Positions 55,141-63,893 of a stretch of DNA of 64,000 nt are shown here, piece after piece. A model generated the notes under the pieces. The model made no database searches. It was not told the origin of the DNA and saw only the letters and a program-made list of their open reading frames with translations. The position numbers and the translations under genes were made by a program. Every line of letters begins with the position of its first letter. Within the stretch, counting starts at the first letter, position 1. The stretch is from Erythrobacter aurantius. Its GTDB lineage: Bacteria > Pseudomonadota > Alphaproteobacteria > Sphingomonadales > Sphingomonadaceae. The stretch is taken from the NCBI RefSeq assembly GCF_023823125.1, contig NZ_CP090949.1:1512001-1576000 (forward strand), written 5' to 3'.

Positions 55141-55481
55141 TGGGCAAATTCCTGTTCGGCACGGTCGCGCTGGCCCTGCTGATCGGTATCGCGTTCCAGA
55201 CCGGGCTGGCTGATCCACTGGTGAAGTGGCAGGTGCAGTCCGCTCTGGAGGAATCCGGCGTGTCCGAAGAGCGCGCCGAATGCATGTCCGATCGGATGGT
55301 CGACCGGCTTTCGCTGTTCCAGCTGTACAAGCTGCAACAGGGGATGAAGGCGCGAGAGGGCGAACCCGAGGAAGGCTATGGCCTTGGCGAACTGGTGAAG
55401 CGCCTGCGCCGCGTCGGCGATGGCGAAGCGGTGGCAGTCGTCACCACCAGCGCCGGATTGTGCGCAATCGGCATCGGCTGA
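55140..55481 (+). CDS. small exported protein of unknown function
   Basis: A 113-residue protein: N-terminal hydrophobic segment (GKFLFGTVALALLIGIAF), then a helical domain with two cysteines (SEERAECMSDRMV and SAGLCAIGIG). It begins with the last base of the pntB stop codon (TGATG), so it is probably translated from the pnt mRNA. No family recognised. Confidence 0.65.
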   Translation: MGKFLFGTVALALLIGIAFQTGLADPLVKWQVQSALEESGVSEERAECMSDRMVDRLSLFQLYKLQQGMKAREGEPEEGYGLGELVKRLRRVGDGEAVAVVTTSAGLCAIGIG

Positions 55482-55543
55482 CAAACTCTCGCCTTGCCTT
55501 GGCAGCGCTCCCTGTCGCACAACAGCGGCAAGGAGAGATCACC

Positions 55544-57052
55544 ATGCCACGCTTTTTGCTTGCTTCTGCTGCGCTGGCGCTTTGCGCCGTCCCCCTGACC
55601 TCCATTGTTGCCCAGACGGCAGATGCTGCGGGGGGAGGTGTCGGCACCGAATTCATGGTGTTCGAAGTTGAGACGAGCGAGGCGGCGAAAGAGCATTTCC
55701 TGCGCGGCCTCGCGCTGCTGCACAATTTTGAATACGGCCGCGCCGCCGCCGCCTTTCGCGAAAGTCAGGCAGCCGATCCCGGTTTCGCCATGGCCTATTG
55801 GGGCGAGGCGATGACCCACAATCATCCGCTGTGGGAAGAGCAGGATCGTGACGCGGCACGGGCGATCCTCGCGCGGCTCGCGCCGACGGCTCAAGAGCGT
55901 GCAGCCAAGGCTCGCGGCCCGCGGGAGAAGGCATGGATGGACGCGCTTGAGACGCTTTATGCCGAAGACGGCACCAAGGAAGAGCGTGATCACGCCTATC
56001 TGGCGAAGATGCGCGCCATGCTCGCCATGTGGCCCGATGACATCGACGTGCGCGCTTTCACCGGGCTGGCGGTGCTCGGCACTTCGCACGGAGGGCGCGA
56101 CATCGCGCTGTACATGGAGGCGGCGGGCATTCTGGAGCCGGGCTTCATGACGCATGAACAGCACCCCGGCATCCTGCACTATCTGATCCATTCCTATGAC
56201 GATCCGATCCACGCTCCGCTCGGCAGGCGGATGGCTCAACGCTACGCCAAGGTCGCGCCCGATGCGGGGCATGCGCAGCACATGATCAGCCACATTTTCC
56301 ACGCGCTCGCCGATTGGGAGGCTTCGGAAGAAGCCAACATCCTCGCCGATGCCGTGGTCGATCGTCAGCGCGCGGCGGCAGGGCGCGGTCCTGCGCATTG
56401 CGGGCACTACAATGAATGGCTGGTCTATGCGCTTTTGCAGCAGGGCAAGGATGCAAGCGAACGCGTAGCCCTATGCCGCGCCGATGCCGACCCGGCCGAT
56501 GGGGAAGAGGCCAATTACGGGGCCGTGCGCAGCTATTCGGTGATGGCCGCATGGCAGGCAGTCGATACCGGGATCTGGCCCGAACCGCTTGGCGAGGAGG
56601 CGAATAAGTTCCGGCTACCTCGGATCACGATGACCCATGTGGCAGCGCTTCAGCACCGGGGTGATGCCGAAAAGCTTGCCAGCGCAGTGTCCAATATGCG
56701 CCTCGATGCGGAGCAAATGGTCCCGCTGCTCGCGAGGACCGCGCCTGATGATCGCACAACCATGCCCTGGGTCGAACGCGCGGTGGCGCAGGTTGACGCG
56801 CTGTTGATGCTTGCTTCAGGTGATACAGACGCCGGAATTCGGGCCCTGTACGAAGCGGCTCGTGCCGAAAGCGCATTGCCGGTGGTCTTCGGCCCGCCGG
56901 CGATTGCCAAGCCGAGTTGGGAATTGCTGGGCGAGGAACTGCTTGCGCTTGGCCGCAAGGCCGACGCGGCAGAGGCCTTCCGCCTCTCGCTCGAATTTGC
57001 GCCGGGCAGAAAGCTTTCGCTTGAAGGGCTTGCCCGCGCCGAGGGTGGTTGA
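55544..57052 (+). CDS. secreted TPR protein of the beta-helix/diheme operon
   Basis: Exported protein of 502 residues. A signal peptide (RFLLASAALALCAVPLTSIVAQ) is followed by TPR-like helices: FLRGLALLHNFEYGRAAAAF, then a run rich in His/Trp (AYWGEAMTHNHPLW, HEQHPGILHYLIHSYDDPIHA, AGHAQHMISHIFHALADW, AHCGHYNEWLVYAL). Many conserved His in such repeats suggest metal or ligand binding. Function not known. AGGAGAG precedes the ATG. First gene of a set with the beta-helix and diheme cytochrome genes (54 bp to the next). Confidence 0.75.
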   Translation: MPRFLLASAALALCAVPLTSIVAQTADAAGGGVGTEFMVFEVETSEAAKEHFLRGLALLHNFEYGRAAAAFRESQAADPGFAMAYWGEAMTHNHPLWEEQDRDAARAILARLAPTAQERAAKARGPREKAWMDALETLYAEDGTKEERDHAYLAKMRAMLAMWPDDIDVRAFTGLAVLGTSHGGRDIALYMEAAGILEPGFMTHEQHPGILHYLIHSYDDPIHAPLGRRMAQRYAKVAPDAGHAQHMISHIFHALADWEASEEANILADAVVDRQRAAAGRGPAHCGHYNEWLVYALLQQGKDASERVALCRADADPADGEEANYGAVRSYSVMAAWQAVDTGIWPEPLGEEANKFRLPRITMTHVAALQHRGDAEKLASAVSNMRLDAEQMVPLLARTAPDDRTTMPWVERAVAQVDALLMLASGDTDAGIRALYEAARAESALPVVFGPPAIAKPSWELLGEELLALGRKADAAEAFRLSLEFAPGRKLSLEGLARAEGG

Positions 57053-57106
57053 GCGCGCCCGCGTTCTGCGGCACTGTGCAGCCAAACGGGATTGGGAGAG
57101 GGACAA

Positions 57107-58294
57107 ATGATCAGATTGACGATAGCCGCATTGGCGCTTGCGAGCGCGGCTCCGCTGCTGGCTGAAACGCATGTGGTGTCACCGGGTGAAGGCGCGCAGG
57201 AGCGTTTGCAGGAGGCTCTCATCCTAGCGGAGCCGGGCGACGAGATCGTGCTTGAGGCGGGGCGTTATGTCCTGACTGACGGGCTTAGCCTTGATGTCGA
57301 CGGAGTGACGGTTCGCGGATCGGGCATGGACGGCACAGTGCTCGATTTCACCACACAGGCCGGATCGGGCGAGGGGCTGCTGGTGACTTCGGACAACGTC
57401 ACCCTTCGCGATTTCGCGCTGGAGAACCCCAAGGGCGACGGAATCAAATCGAAGGGTGCGGACAACATCGTGTATTACCGCATCCGCGTCACCTGGACCA
57501 ACGGGCCGGACGCAGGCAACGGCGCCTATGGCATCTACCCGGTCGAAAGCACCGGGGTGCTGATCGACGGGGCCAAGGTCGCCGGAGCATCGGACGCCGG
57601 GATCTATGTCGGCCAGTCGAACCGGATCACCGTACGAAATTCGATCGCGGAGGCGAATGTCGCCGGGATCGAGATCGAAAACAGCCGTAACGCGCTGGTC
57701 GAACACAATATCGCCACCCGCAACACCGGAGGAATTCTGGTGTTCGATCTGCCCGGACTGCCGGTGATGGGCGGGGGCAATGTGATTGTCGCCAACAATC
57801 TGGTGGTGGCCAATGACACACCCAATTTCGCGCCGCCGGGCAACATCGTCGCCGGAGTGCGCCGGGGGACGGGCATCATGGTCATGGCCAATGACAAGGT
57901 GCTGATCGAAAACAACATCATCGACGAAAACCCGACCGCGCCGATCATGGTGATCGCGTACACACTCGGCTTTGATGACGAACGTTACAATCCTTTCCCA
58001 CGCGAAGTGGTGGTGGGCGAAAACCTCTACGGGCGTGGCGGTGACGACCCGCAGCTCGAAGGGGCCGAGATGCTGCTCGCTGCCTTTGGCGGTGCCTTGC
58101 CTCCGGTGCTGTGGGACGGTCTGGGTTCGATCTACGCGGTTGAGGGGACGCAGGGCTGGTCCTTGAACCTGACCGAGCAGGGCAAGGGGCTTGGCGGAGC
58201 CAACCCTTCGCCGCTGATGGCACAGCCGCCTGTGAGTGAATTCGACCGCAGCGGCATTGGCGCTCCGGCAGAGCTGGATGAACGCATCGGATGA
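57107..58294 (+). CDS. secreted parallel beta-helix protein
   Basis: Exported protein of 395 residues with a signal peptide and a right-handed parallel beta-helix: repeated turns such as GVTVRGSGMDGTVLDF, NVTLRDFALENPKGDGI, NRITVRNSIAEANVAGIEIENSRNALVEHNIATRNTGGI and DKVLIENNIID. Such folds occur in polysaccharide lyases and surface proteins; no lyase active site is evident. It overlaps the diheme cytochrome gene by 4 bp (ATGA), and this gene pair is known as a conserved uncharacterised couple in proteobacteria. Confidence 0.85.
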   Translation: MIRLTIAALALASAAPLLAETHVVSPGEGAQERLQEALILAEPGDEIVLEAGRYVLTDGLSLDVDGVTVRGSGMDGTVLDFTTQAGSGEGLLVTSDNVTLRDFALENPKGDGIKSKGADNIVYYRIRVTWTNGPDAGNGAYGIYPVESTGVLIDGAKVAGASDAGIYVGQSNRITVRNSIAEANVAGIEIENSRNALVEHNIATRNTGGILVFDLPGLPVMGGGNVIVANNLVVANDTPNFAPPGNIVAGVRRGTGIMVMANDKVLIENNIIDENPTAPIMVIAYTLGFDDERYNPFPREVVVGENLYGRGGDDPQLEGAEMLLAAFGGALPPVLWDGLGSIYAVEGTQGWSLNLTEQGKGLGGANPSPLMAQPPVSEFDRSGIGAPAELDERIG

Positions 58295-59337
58295 TCCGTT
58301 CTCTTGCGATTGCGGGATTGGCGGCGGGCGCGCTGGCTTTGACGGTTTCGGCCGCTCGCGAAGCGTCCGCTTTGCCTCCGCCATTCATCAATGATGCGGC
58401 CATTCTGGGCGAGGTGCAACTCGACGGCGAAGTGCGTGAAATGCCGCGCACTCTGGCCGAATACGGCTTCTTCCTCGATGCCGCGGGCCGCGTGCCGGAT
58501 GCCCGGCTGATCCCATATGAACTCAACACACCGCTATGGTCCGATGGCGCGGAAAAGCTGCGCTTTGTCTACGTGCCCGAAGGCAAGCAGGTGAAGGCTG
58601 ACGGCGAGGGCCTGCTGCAATTCCCGGTCGGTACCGCGATAATCAAGACTTTCGCCTTCGGTGAGGGTGAGGATCAACGCTACATCGAAACGCGCCTGTT
58701 GCTGCATCGTGCGGACGGGTGGCTGGCGCTTCCCTATCGCTGGAACGACGATCAGACCGAGGCGACGCTGGCGCTGGCAGGGGCGCGGCTACCTATCACC
58801 ACGCCAGCGGGCGAGGACATCAGCTATCGCATTCCTAACAAGAACCAATGCAAGTCGTGCCATTCGCTCGATGGCGAGGTGATCCCGATCGGGCCCAAGG
58901 CGCGCAACTTGTCACCCGATCTGTTGCAGCGACTGGCCGGTGACGGGCGGCTGGATACTGCCCCCAAGGTTTCGCATGCATTGCCCCGGTGGACAGATGC
59001 GGGAGCAGACAATGCAACGCTTGCGCGGGCATATCTCGACGTGAATTGCGCGCATTGCCACCGACCCGGTGGCGGCGCGTCCAATTCCGGGCTGGACCTG
59101 CGCTGGGAGCAGGACGATCCTTTTGCCATCGGTGTTCGCAAGCCTCCTGTCGCGGCTGGACGCGGAGCCGGGGGCTTCCTCGTGTCAATCGAGCCGGGGG
59201 CGCCTGAACGGTCGATCCTCGTGCATCGCATGGACTCGAACGAACCGGGCGTCGCGATGCCTGAACTGGGCCGGTCCAGCATTGATCACAAGGCGATTGC
59301 GGTGATGCGCGAGTGGATTGAAGGAATGGATCGATGA
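58291..59337 (+). CDS. SO2930-like diheme c-type cytochrome
   Basis: Periplasmic protein of 348 residues with a signal peptide and two heme-attachment motifs, CKSCH and CAHCH. The region before the first heme (PYELNTPLWSDGAEKLRFVYVPEG...LPYRWNDDQTEATLALAG) and the end (GVAMPELGRSSIDHKAIAVMREWI) match the HNE_0200/SO2930 family. It is coupled to the beta-helix gene before it and, by ATGA, to the hydrolase gene after it. A role in oxidising an extracellular substrate is a guess. Confidence 0.85.
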   Translation: MIRSLAIAGLAAGALALTVSAAREASALPPPFINDAAILGEVQLDGEVREMPRTLAEYGFFLDAAGRVPDARLIPYELNTPLWSDGAEKLRFVYVPEGKQVKADGEGLLQFPVGTAIIKTFAFGEGEDQRYIETRLLLHRADGWLALPYRWNDDQTEATLALAGARLPITTPAGEDISYRIPNKNQCKSCHSLDGEVIPIGPKARNLSPDLLQRLAGDGRLDTAPKVSHALPRWTDAGADNATLARAYLDVNCAHCHRPGGGASNSGLDLRWEQDDPFAIGVRKPPVAAGRGAGGFLVSIEPGAPERSILVHRMDSNEPGVAMPELGRSSIDHKAIAVMREWIEGMDR

Positions 59338-60308
59338 AGTGGTTTCTGCGGGTCGTCGGCGTCGTCTTGGCGGTGCTTGTCGTCGCCTTCCTGATCTTTC
59401 GCACGCCTGATACCGACGCGGCTGAAATGCGCGCCAAATACGGCGCGCCTCCTTCGCAATTCGTCGCAATCGGAGATGGCGTGACGGTTCACTTGCGCGA
59501 CGAGGGGCCGCGTGACGCACCGGCAATCATCCTGCTGCACGGCTCCAACGCCGATCTGCATACGTGGGAACCGTGGGTCAAAGGGTTATCCGACAGCTAC
59601 CGCATCGTCCGTTTCGACCAGATCGGGCACGGACTGACCGGCCCCGATCCCGCGCATGATTACAGCCTTGCCAGCTTCACCTCGGACATTGACGAAGTGG
59701 CCGATGCGCTGGGCATTGAAAGCTTCTTCATCGGGGGCAATTCGATGGGCGGGAAACACGCGCTTGCCTATGCCACGCGCTATCCTGAGCGGGTGCGGGG
59801 ACTGATCCTTGTCGATGCCGGGGGCAGCCCGGTCCGCAAGGTGAAACGGGACGATGACGAAGACAGCGGTGGCGGCAACATCGGTTTCACCATCGCCCGC
59901 ACACCCGGCGTCAACAAGATCGCCGAACAGATCACTCCGCGAGCGTTGATCGCGCAGAGTCTGGACCAGAGCGTTTCGATCAAGTCGGTGGTGACCGAGG
60001 AAGCGATTGATCGTTACTGGGAACTTCTCCGCTATCCCGGCAACCGCGCGGCGACGATGGCGCGCTTCAGCCCCCCCTACGAGGTGCTGACAGAGAAGGA
60101 ACTGGCCGGCATAGCAAGTCCGGCGCTGATCCTGTGGGGGGACGAAGACCGCCTTATCCCGGTCGCAGCCGGCGAATGGATCGATCAGAACCTGCCGAAC
60201 TCGCAAATGATCGTCTATCCGGGCATCGGCCATCTGCCTCAGGAAGAGGCGCCCGAAGCGACCATCGCCGATGTCCGCAAATGGCTCGATACGATTGCGC
60301 AACCCTGA
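59334..60308 (+). CDS. alpha/beta hydrolase with N-terminal membrane anchor
   Basis: Hydrolase of 324 residues. An N-terminal hydrophobic helix (FLRVVGVVLAVLVVAFLIF) would place the catalytic domain in the periplasm. That domain has the oxyanion motif IILLHGSNADLHTWEPW, nucleophile elbow IGGNSMGGKHAL, and late acid/His in LILWGDEDRLIP and YPGIGHLPQEE. It is the last of the four-gene unit and is followed by a CtrA box for the next gene. Confidence 0.85.
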   Translation: MKWFLRVVGVVLAVLVVAFLIFRTPDTDAAEMRAKYGAPPSQFVAIGDGVTVHLRDEGPRDAPAIILLHGSNADLHTWEPWVKGLSDSYRIVRFDQIGHGLTGPDPAHDYSLASFTSDIDEVADALGIESFFIGGNSMGGKHALAYATRYPERVRGLILVDAGGSPVRKVKRDDDEDSGGGNIGFTIARTPGVNKIAEQITPRALIAQSLDQSVSIKSVVTEEAIDRYWELLRYPGNRAATMARFSPPYEVLTEKELAGIASPALILWGDEDRLIPVAAGEWIDQNLPNSQMIVYPGIGHLPQEEAPEATIADVRKWLDTIAQP

Positions 60309-60311
60309 CGC

Positions 60312-60330
60312 TTAAGCCGGAATTAACCAT
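60312..60330 (+). promoter_or_regulatory. CtrA box upstream of the racemase-like gene
   Basis: TTAA at 60312-60315, seven bases (GCCGGAA), TTAACCAT at 60323-60330: a perfect match to TTAA-N7-TTAA plus the CCAT extension. A GATTC (GANTC) site lies at 60415-60419, eleven bases before the TTG start at 60430. Both features are classical for CtrA/CcrM-controlled promoters. Confidence 0.7.
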
Positions 60331-60429
60331 CCAAATCATTTGATTGAATGGCAAAACCGCGCCCTATGGACGCGGAGGCCGCTTCGTCGCTACATCTCTT
60401 GTGCAGCGCACACAGATTCGGGGATCACA

Positions 60430-61134
60430 TTGCGAAAACTGGGATTGATCGGCGGCATGAGCTGGGTGTCCACGGGCATCTATTACGATCGCATCAACCG
60501 CATCGTCCAGCGTCGCGCCGCCCCCATGGCGAGCGCGCCGATGCTGATCGAAAGTCTCGATTTCTGCCAGCTTTACGCATTGCGCGAAGAACGCGACTGG
60601 CAGCGCGCTAGCGTGATCCTGTCCGAAAGCGCCAAACGGCTCGAAGGTGCAGGAGCCGAGGGCATCATCATCGGCGCCAATTCCATGCACAAGCTGTATG
60701 ACGATGTCGCCGCCTCGGTGAATATCCCCATCCTGCACATTGCCGAATATGTCGGCCGCGCGCTGAAACGGGCCGGCTACAAGAGTGCCGCGCTGATCGG
60801 CACGCGCAACGTGATGACGGAAAGCTTCTATCGCAAGCGGCTGGTCGCCCACGGGATCGATCTGCTGCCGCCCAACATGGACAATGTCGAAACGCTTGAT
60901 CGGATCATTTACGACGAGTTGATGGTGGGTAAAGTGACCCGCGATGCTCAGCGCGCGATGAAGACGATCATCACCAACAAGTCACAGGAAGGGGCCGAGG
61001 CAATCGTCCTTGCCTGCACCGAACTCGACCTTGTCGTGGACGTCGACGCAAACGTTTCGCCGGTGTTTGATTCTACCAGGATCCACTGTGAAGCGGCCGC
61101 AGACTGGATCCTTGAGCAGGAACTGGTGAATTAG
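60430..61134 (+). CDS. aspartate/glutamate racemase-like protein lacking the first catalytic Cys
   Basis: A 234-residue protein of the Asp/Glu/hydantoin racemase superfamily. It begins with a TTG (RKLGLIGGMSWVSTGIYYDRIN). The C-terminal catalytic Cys is in AIVLACTELDLVV. The N-terminal motif, usually CNTxH, reads ANSMHK, so Ala replaces the first Cys. A two-base racemisation mechanism therefore should not work normally; it could be a one-sided isomerase, decarboxylase or binding protein. Expression may be cell-cycle linked through the CtrA box and GANTC site upstream. Confidence 0.8.
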   Translation: MRKLGLIGGMSWVSTGIYYDRINRIVQRRAAPMASAPMLIESLDFCQLYALREERDWQRASVILSESAKRLEGAGAEGIIIGANSMHKLYDDVAASVNIPILHIAEYVGRALKRAGYKSAALIGTRNVMTESFYRKRLVAHGIDLLPPNMDNVETLDRIIYDELMVGKVTRDAQRAMKTIITNKSQEGAEAIVLACTELDLVVDVDANVSPVFDSTRIHCEAAADWILEQELVN

Positions 61135-61464
61135 TTGGCGGCTTGCCCCTTGCACTGAACGGTTGGTCGCAAGTCTGTGATGCATGGGGTGCAACATTAG
61201 CCGGACCCGCTTACGTGCGCGCCCTGAAATTGTCATCGATAAGTAACAGACAATTTCCGGGTCTTCGGGTCGCACCGTTGACCCAGGGGCCAAAAGGCTC
61301 TTGGGGCCGCTTACCACCCCCCCATTGCACCCGGTAAGCGGTCCCTTTTTTTCAAATCAGCGGCGATGTCTCTCAAACCGGTCTGTCCACCGCAATCCTT
61401 CAAGGTTGCCGATCTGTTCCGGTTGAGCCTGCGCGCACTGTGAAATAAGCGGTTCGTCGTGACG
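61135..61464 (+). other. structured intergenic region with terminator, possible small RNA
   Basis: A 330-bp stretch without a gene but with much potential secondary structure. AAATTGTC is matched by GACAATTT 14 bp further on (61227-61256), GGGTC/GACCC pair across 61267-61284, and a strong terminator sits at 61307-61352, 170 bp past the racemase-like stop. The racemase mRNA could end there after a long 3' UTR, or a small RNA could be made from the region. The last 112 bp, up to dgt, would hold the dgt promoter. Confidence 0.45.
61307..61352 (+). terminator. rho-independent terminator
   Basis: CCGCTTACC at 61307-61315 pairs perfectly with GGTAAGCGG at 61333-61341; a 17-nt loop lies between, and TCCCTTTTTTT follows (seven Ts). 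This is the clearest intrinsic terminator in the window on the plus strand. Confidence 0.85.
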
Positions 61465-62643
61465 ATGCGTGCTCCCTTTGCTGCAGATCCCTTTTCGCAT
61501 GGCGGGCGCGAGTTTGGCGGCAACGCCGCGTCGGGCGCGGCCCCCAATCCCGAAAGCCGTGGTCCGCGGACCGATTTCCAGCGCGACCGCGATCGCATCA
61601 TCCATTCGATGAGCTTCCGCCGCCTCAAGTCCAAGACGCAGGTGTTCATATCGCCCGAAGGCGATCATTACCGCACGCGGCTGACGCACAGCATCGAAGT
61701 TGCGCAAATCGGCCGGGTGCTGGCACGCGCTCTGGGGTTGGACGAGGATCTGACCGAGGCGCTCTGCCTCGCTCACGATCTGGGCCATCCACCGTTCGGC
61801 CATGCCGGAGAATCGGCCCTTTCCGAGGCGATGGCGCGCCACGGAGGCTTTTGCCACAACGCACAGGCGTTGCGTACCGTCATGCGGCTTGAAAGCCCCT
61901 ATCCCGAACATGACGGGCTGAACCTGACTTGGGACCTGCTCGAAGGGCTGGCCAAGCATAACGGCCCGGTCGCCGCGCCCAACTGGGCCTTGGCGGAACT
62001 GGATGAGGCATTCCCGCTTGATCTCGGCACCTGGCCTTCGATCGAAGCGCAGATTGCGGCGGTGTCCGACGATATCGCTTATGACAACCACGATATTGAT
62101 GACGGCCTACGCGCGGGCTTTCTCGATCTCGACGATCTGCTCCAGCTCGATTTTCTCGCCGATCAATGGCGGGCGGTCGAACGGCGTTTTCCCAATGCCC
62201 CGCGTGATCGCCAGCTGCGCGAATTGATCCGCGATCAGATCGGTCTGATGGTGAATGACGTGCTGCAACACACGCGGGAAATGACCAAGGGTATGGGATC
62301 GGTAGCCGAAGTGCGCGATGCCGGGCGGCAACTGGCTGGATTTTCACCCGAGATGCGCGAACACGAAAGGCGGCTGAAGGCCTTCATGTACGATAGACTG
62401 TATTACCACCCCGAACAGGTCAGCGCGGCTGAGCGTGCCCGCGATGTCGTGGCGCGGCTGTTTGCGGCCTATTCGCAGGACGCGGGCCTGATGCCGCCCG
62501 AATGGCGCGCCAAACTGCCCGAGCAAGACCCGCAGCGCAGCCGCGTCATCGCCGACTTTATTGCCGGGATGAGCGATCGTTTTGCAATGCAGGCTTGCGA
62601 GACGATCTATGGCGAACGGCCAAGGGGGCTGATCAATGTCTGA
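61465..62643 (+). CDS. dgt: deoxyguanosinetriphosphate triphosphohydrolase-like protein
   Basis: HD-domain dNTPase of 392 residues. It has RDRDRIIHSMSFRRLKSKTQVF, the metal ligands in RTRLTHSIEVAQIGR and LAHDLGHPPFGHAGE, and a later VSDDIAYDNHDIDDGLRAG. Alphaproteobacterial members are short Dgt-like proteins that hydrolyse dNTPs to deoxynucleosides and triphosphate. The ATG at 61465 is chosen; a GTG two codons earlier is possible. It overlaps the next gene by 8 bp. Confidence 0.92.
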   Translation: MRAPFAADPFSHGGREFGGNAASGAAPNPESRGPRTDFQRDRDRIIHSMSFRRLKSKTQVFISPEGDHYRTRLTHSIEVAQIGRVLARALGLDEDLTEALCLAHDLGHPPFGHAGESALSEAMARHGGFCHNAQALRTVMRLESPYPEHDGLNLTWDLLEGLAKHNGPVAAPNWALAELDEAFPLDLGTWPSIEAQIAAVSDDIAYDNHDIDDGLRAGFLDLDDLLQLDFLADQWRAVERRFPNAPRDRQLRELIRDQIGLMVNDVLQHTREMTKGMGSVAEVRDAGRQLAGFSPEMREHERRLKAFMYDRLYYHPEQVSAAERARDVVARLFAAYSQDAGLMPPEWRAKLPEQDPQRSRVIADFIAGMSDRFAMQACETIYGERPRGLINV

Positions 62644-63361
62644 TCCGAGCCCTGTGGTACACGCTCCCACGCGTATAGGCCTGGTCGGCGCGACTGGCCT
62701 GATCGGCCAGCGCCTCATTGCGATTTCCAGCGCCGGGGATGAAGTGCGCATGGTCGGCATAGCCCGGCGCGAGGCGCCCTTGCCCAAGGGTGCTCGGGTT
62801 GAAGTCTTCGTTGCCGAACCGGCCAAGTGGGGCGAGGTGCTGGAAGCGGTGCGCCCGCGTGCGTTGATCTGTGCGCTCGGCACCACTTGGAAAAAGGCGG
62901 GGCGCGACGAAGCGGCGTTTCGTGCGGTCGATCATGATCTGGTGATTTCGACCGCCAAAGCTGCCGTCGCGGCCGGTATTCCTAACATGGTTTTGATAAC
63001 CGCCGCAGGATCCGACCCCACCGCCAAGAACCTGTATCTGAGGGTCAAGGGCGAGGTCGAACAGGCTGTGTCGAAGGTCGGTTTCAAACGCCTCGACATC
63101 CTGCGGCCCGGCCTGCTCCGTGGCGAGCGCAAGGATGATCTGCGTCCGCTTGAAGCGCTTGCGCAATTTGCCAGCCCGGTGATCGACCCGCTGATGCCCG
63201 CAAAATGGGAGATGTTCCGTTCGATTGACGCTGATTTGGTGGCGGAAGCGGCATTGGGCCTGTGCCAGCGCAAGGCGCAGGGGCGCTTCACCCATGACAA
63301 TGAGGCGATGAAGCGGGCAGCACGCGAATGGCGCGCCAAGACGTTGCACGCGGCGGAGTAG
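62636..63361 (+). CDS. NAD(P)-binding Rossmann-fold protein (HTATIP2-like)
   Basis: Atypical SDR-type protein of 241 residues: GLVGATGLIGQRLIAI gives the cofactor site, ICALGTTWKKAGRDEAAFRAVDHDL and VLITAAGSDPTAKNLYLRVKGEVEQAV match HTATIP2/TIP30-like oxidoreductases and related UPF proteins. Activity unknown. The start overlaps dgt by 8 bp, indicating coupled expression. Confidence 0.82.
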   Translation: MSDPSPVVHAPTRIGLVGATGLIGQRLIAISSAGDEVRMVGIARREAPLPKGARVEVFVAEPAKWGEVLEAVRPRALICALGTTWKKAGRDEAAFRAVDHDLVISTAKAAVAAGIPNMVLITAAGSDPTAKNLYLRVKGEVEQAVSKVGFKRLDILRPGLLRGERKDDLRPLEALAQFASPVIDPLMPAKWEMFRSIDADLVAEAALGLCQRKAQGRFTHDNEAMKRAAREWRAKTLHAAE

Positions 63362-63366
63362 CGCGG

Positions 63367-63813
63367 ATGGACTGGAACCCGATTTTTGGCGCGGTGAACA
63401 TGCTGGCCCTGATCGCATGGACCGCTTTGATCCTCTTGCCGCGCTGGCCCGCTTTGCTTGCTGCCTTGCTTTATCTGGGGGTTGGCCTGCTCTGCCTTGT
63501 CTATGCCGCTGGCCTGATCGGGGTCTTGAGCGGCGCCATCCCGACTGACGGGGGAGGGGCGGACTTTTCTTCCATTGAAGGTGTGCGCGCCATCTTTGCC
63601 AGCGATGCGGGCGTCACCATCGGCTGGACGCATTACCTCGCCTTTGACCTGTTCGTCGGGATCTGGATTGCCCGCGATGGAGACATGAAGGACATTTCGC
63701 GCTTCATTCAGGCTCCGGTGCTGCTGGCGACATTCCTTGCCGGGCCACTCGGCCTCGGGCTGTGGCTGCTGATCCGTGAACCGCCGGCGCGCAAGCTTGG
63801 TCGCTGGCATTAG
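63367..63813 (+). CDS. ABA4-like (DUF4281) membrane protein
   Basis: A 148-residue membrane protein with four hydrophobic segments. The sequence IFGAVNMLALIAWTALIL at the start and the central WTHYLAFDLFVGIWIARD with its His and Asp fit the ABA4 family, named after a plant protein needed for neoxanthin formation. In bacteria the function is not established; a link with carotenoid modification is an inference. The start at 63367 lies just after the previous gene's stop. Confidence 0.82.
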   Translation: MDWNPIFGAVNMLALIAWTALILLPRWPALLAALLYLGVGLLCLVYAAGLIGVLSGAIPTDGGGADFSSIEGVRAIFASDAGVTIGWTHYLAFDLFVGIWIARDGDMKDISRFIQAPVLLATFLAGPLGLGLWLLIREPPARKLGRWH

Positions 63814-63893
63814 TAACGGGCAGGCTGCAAACCGCTGGACCGTGACTGCCTGAAATGCTTAACCCAAGGGCAAACAGCTTTGGGAGAGCAAGC

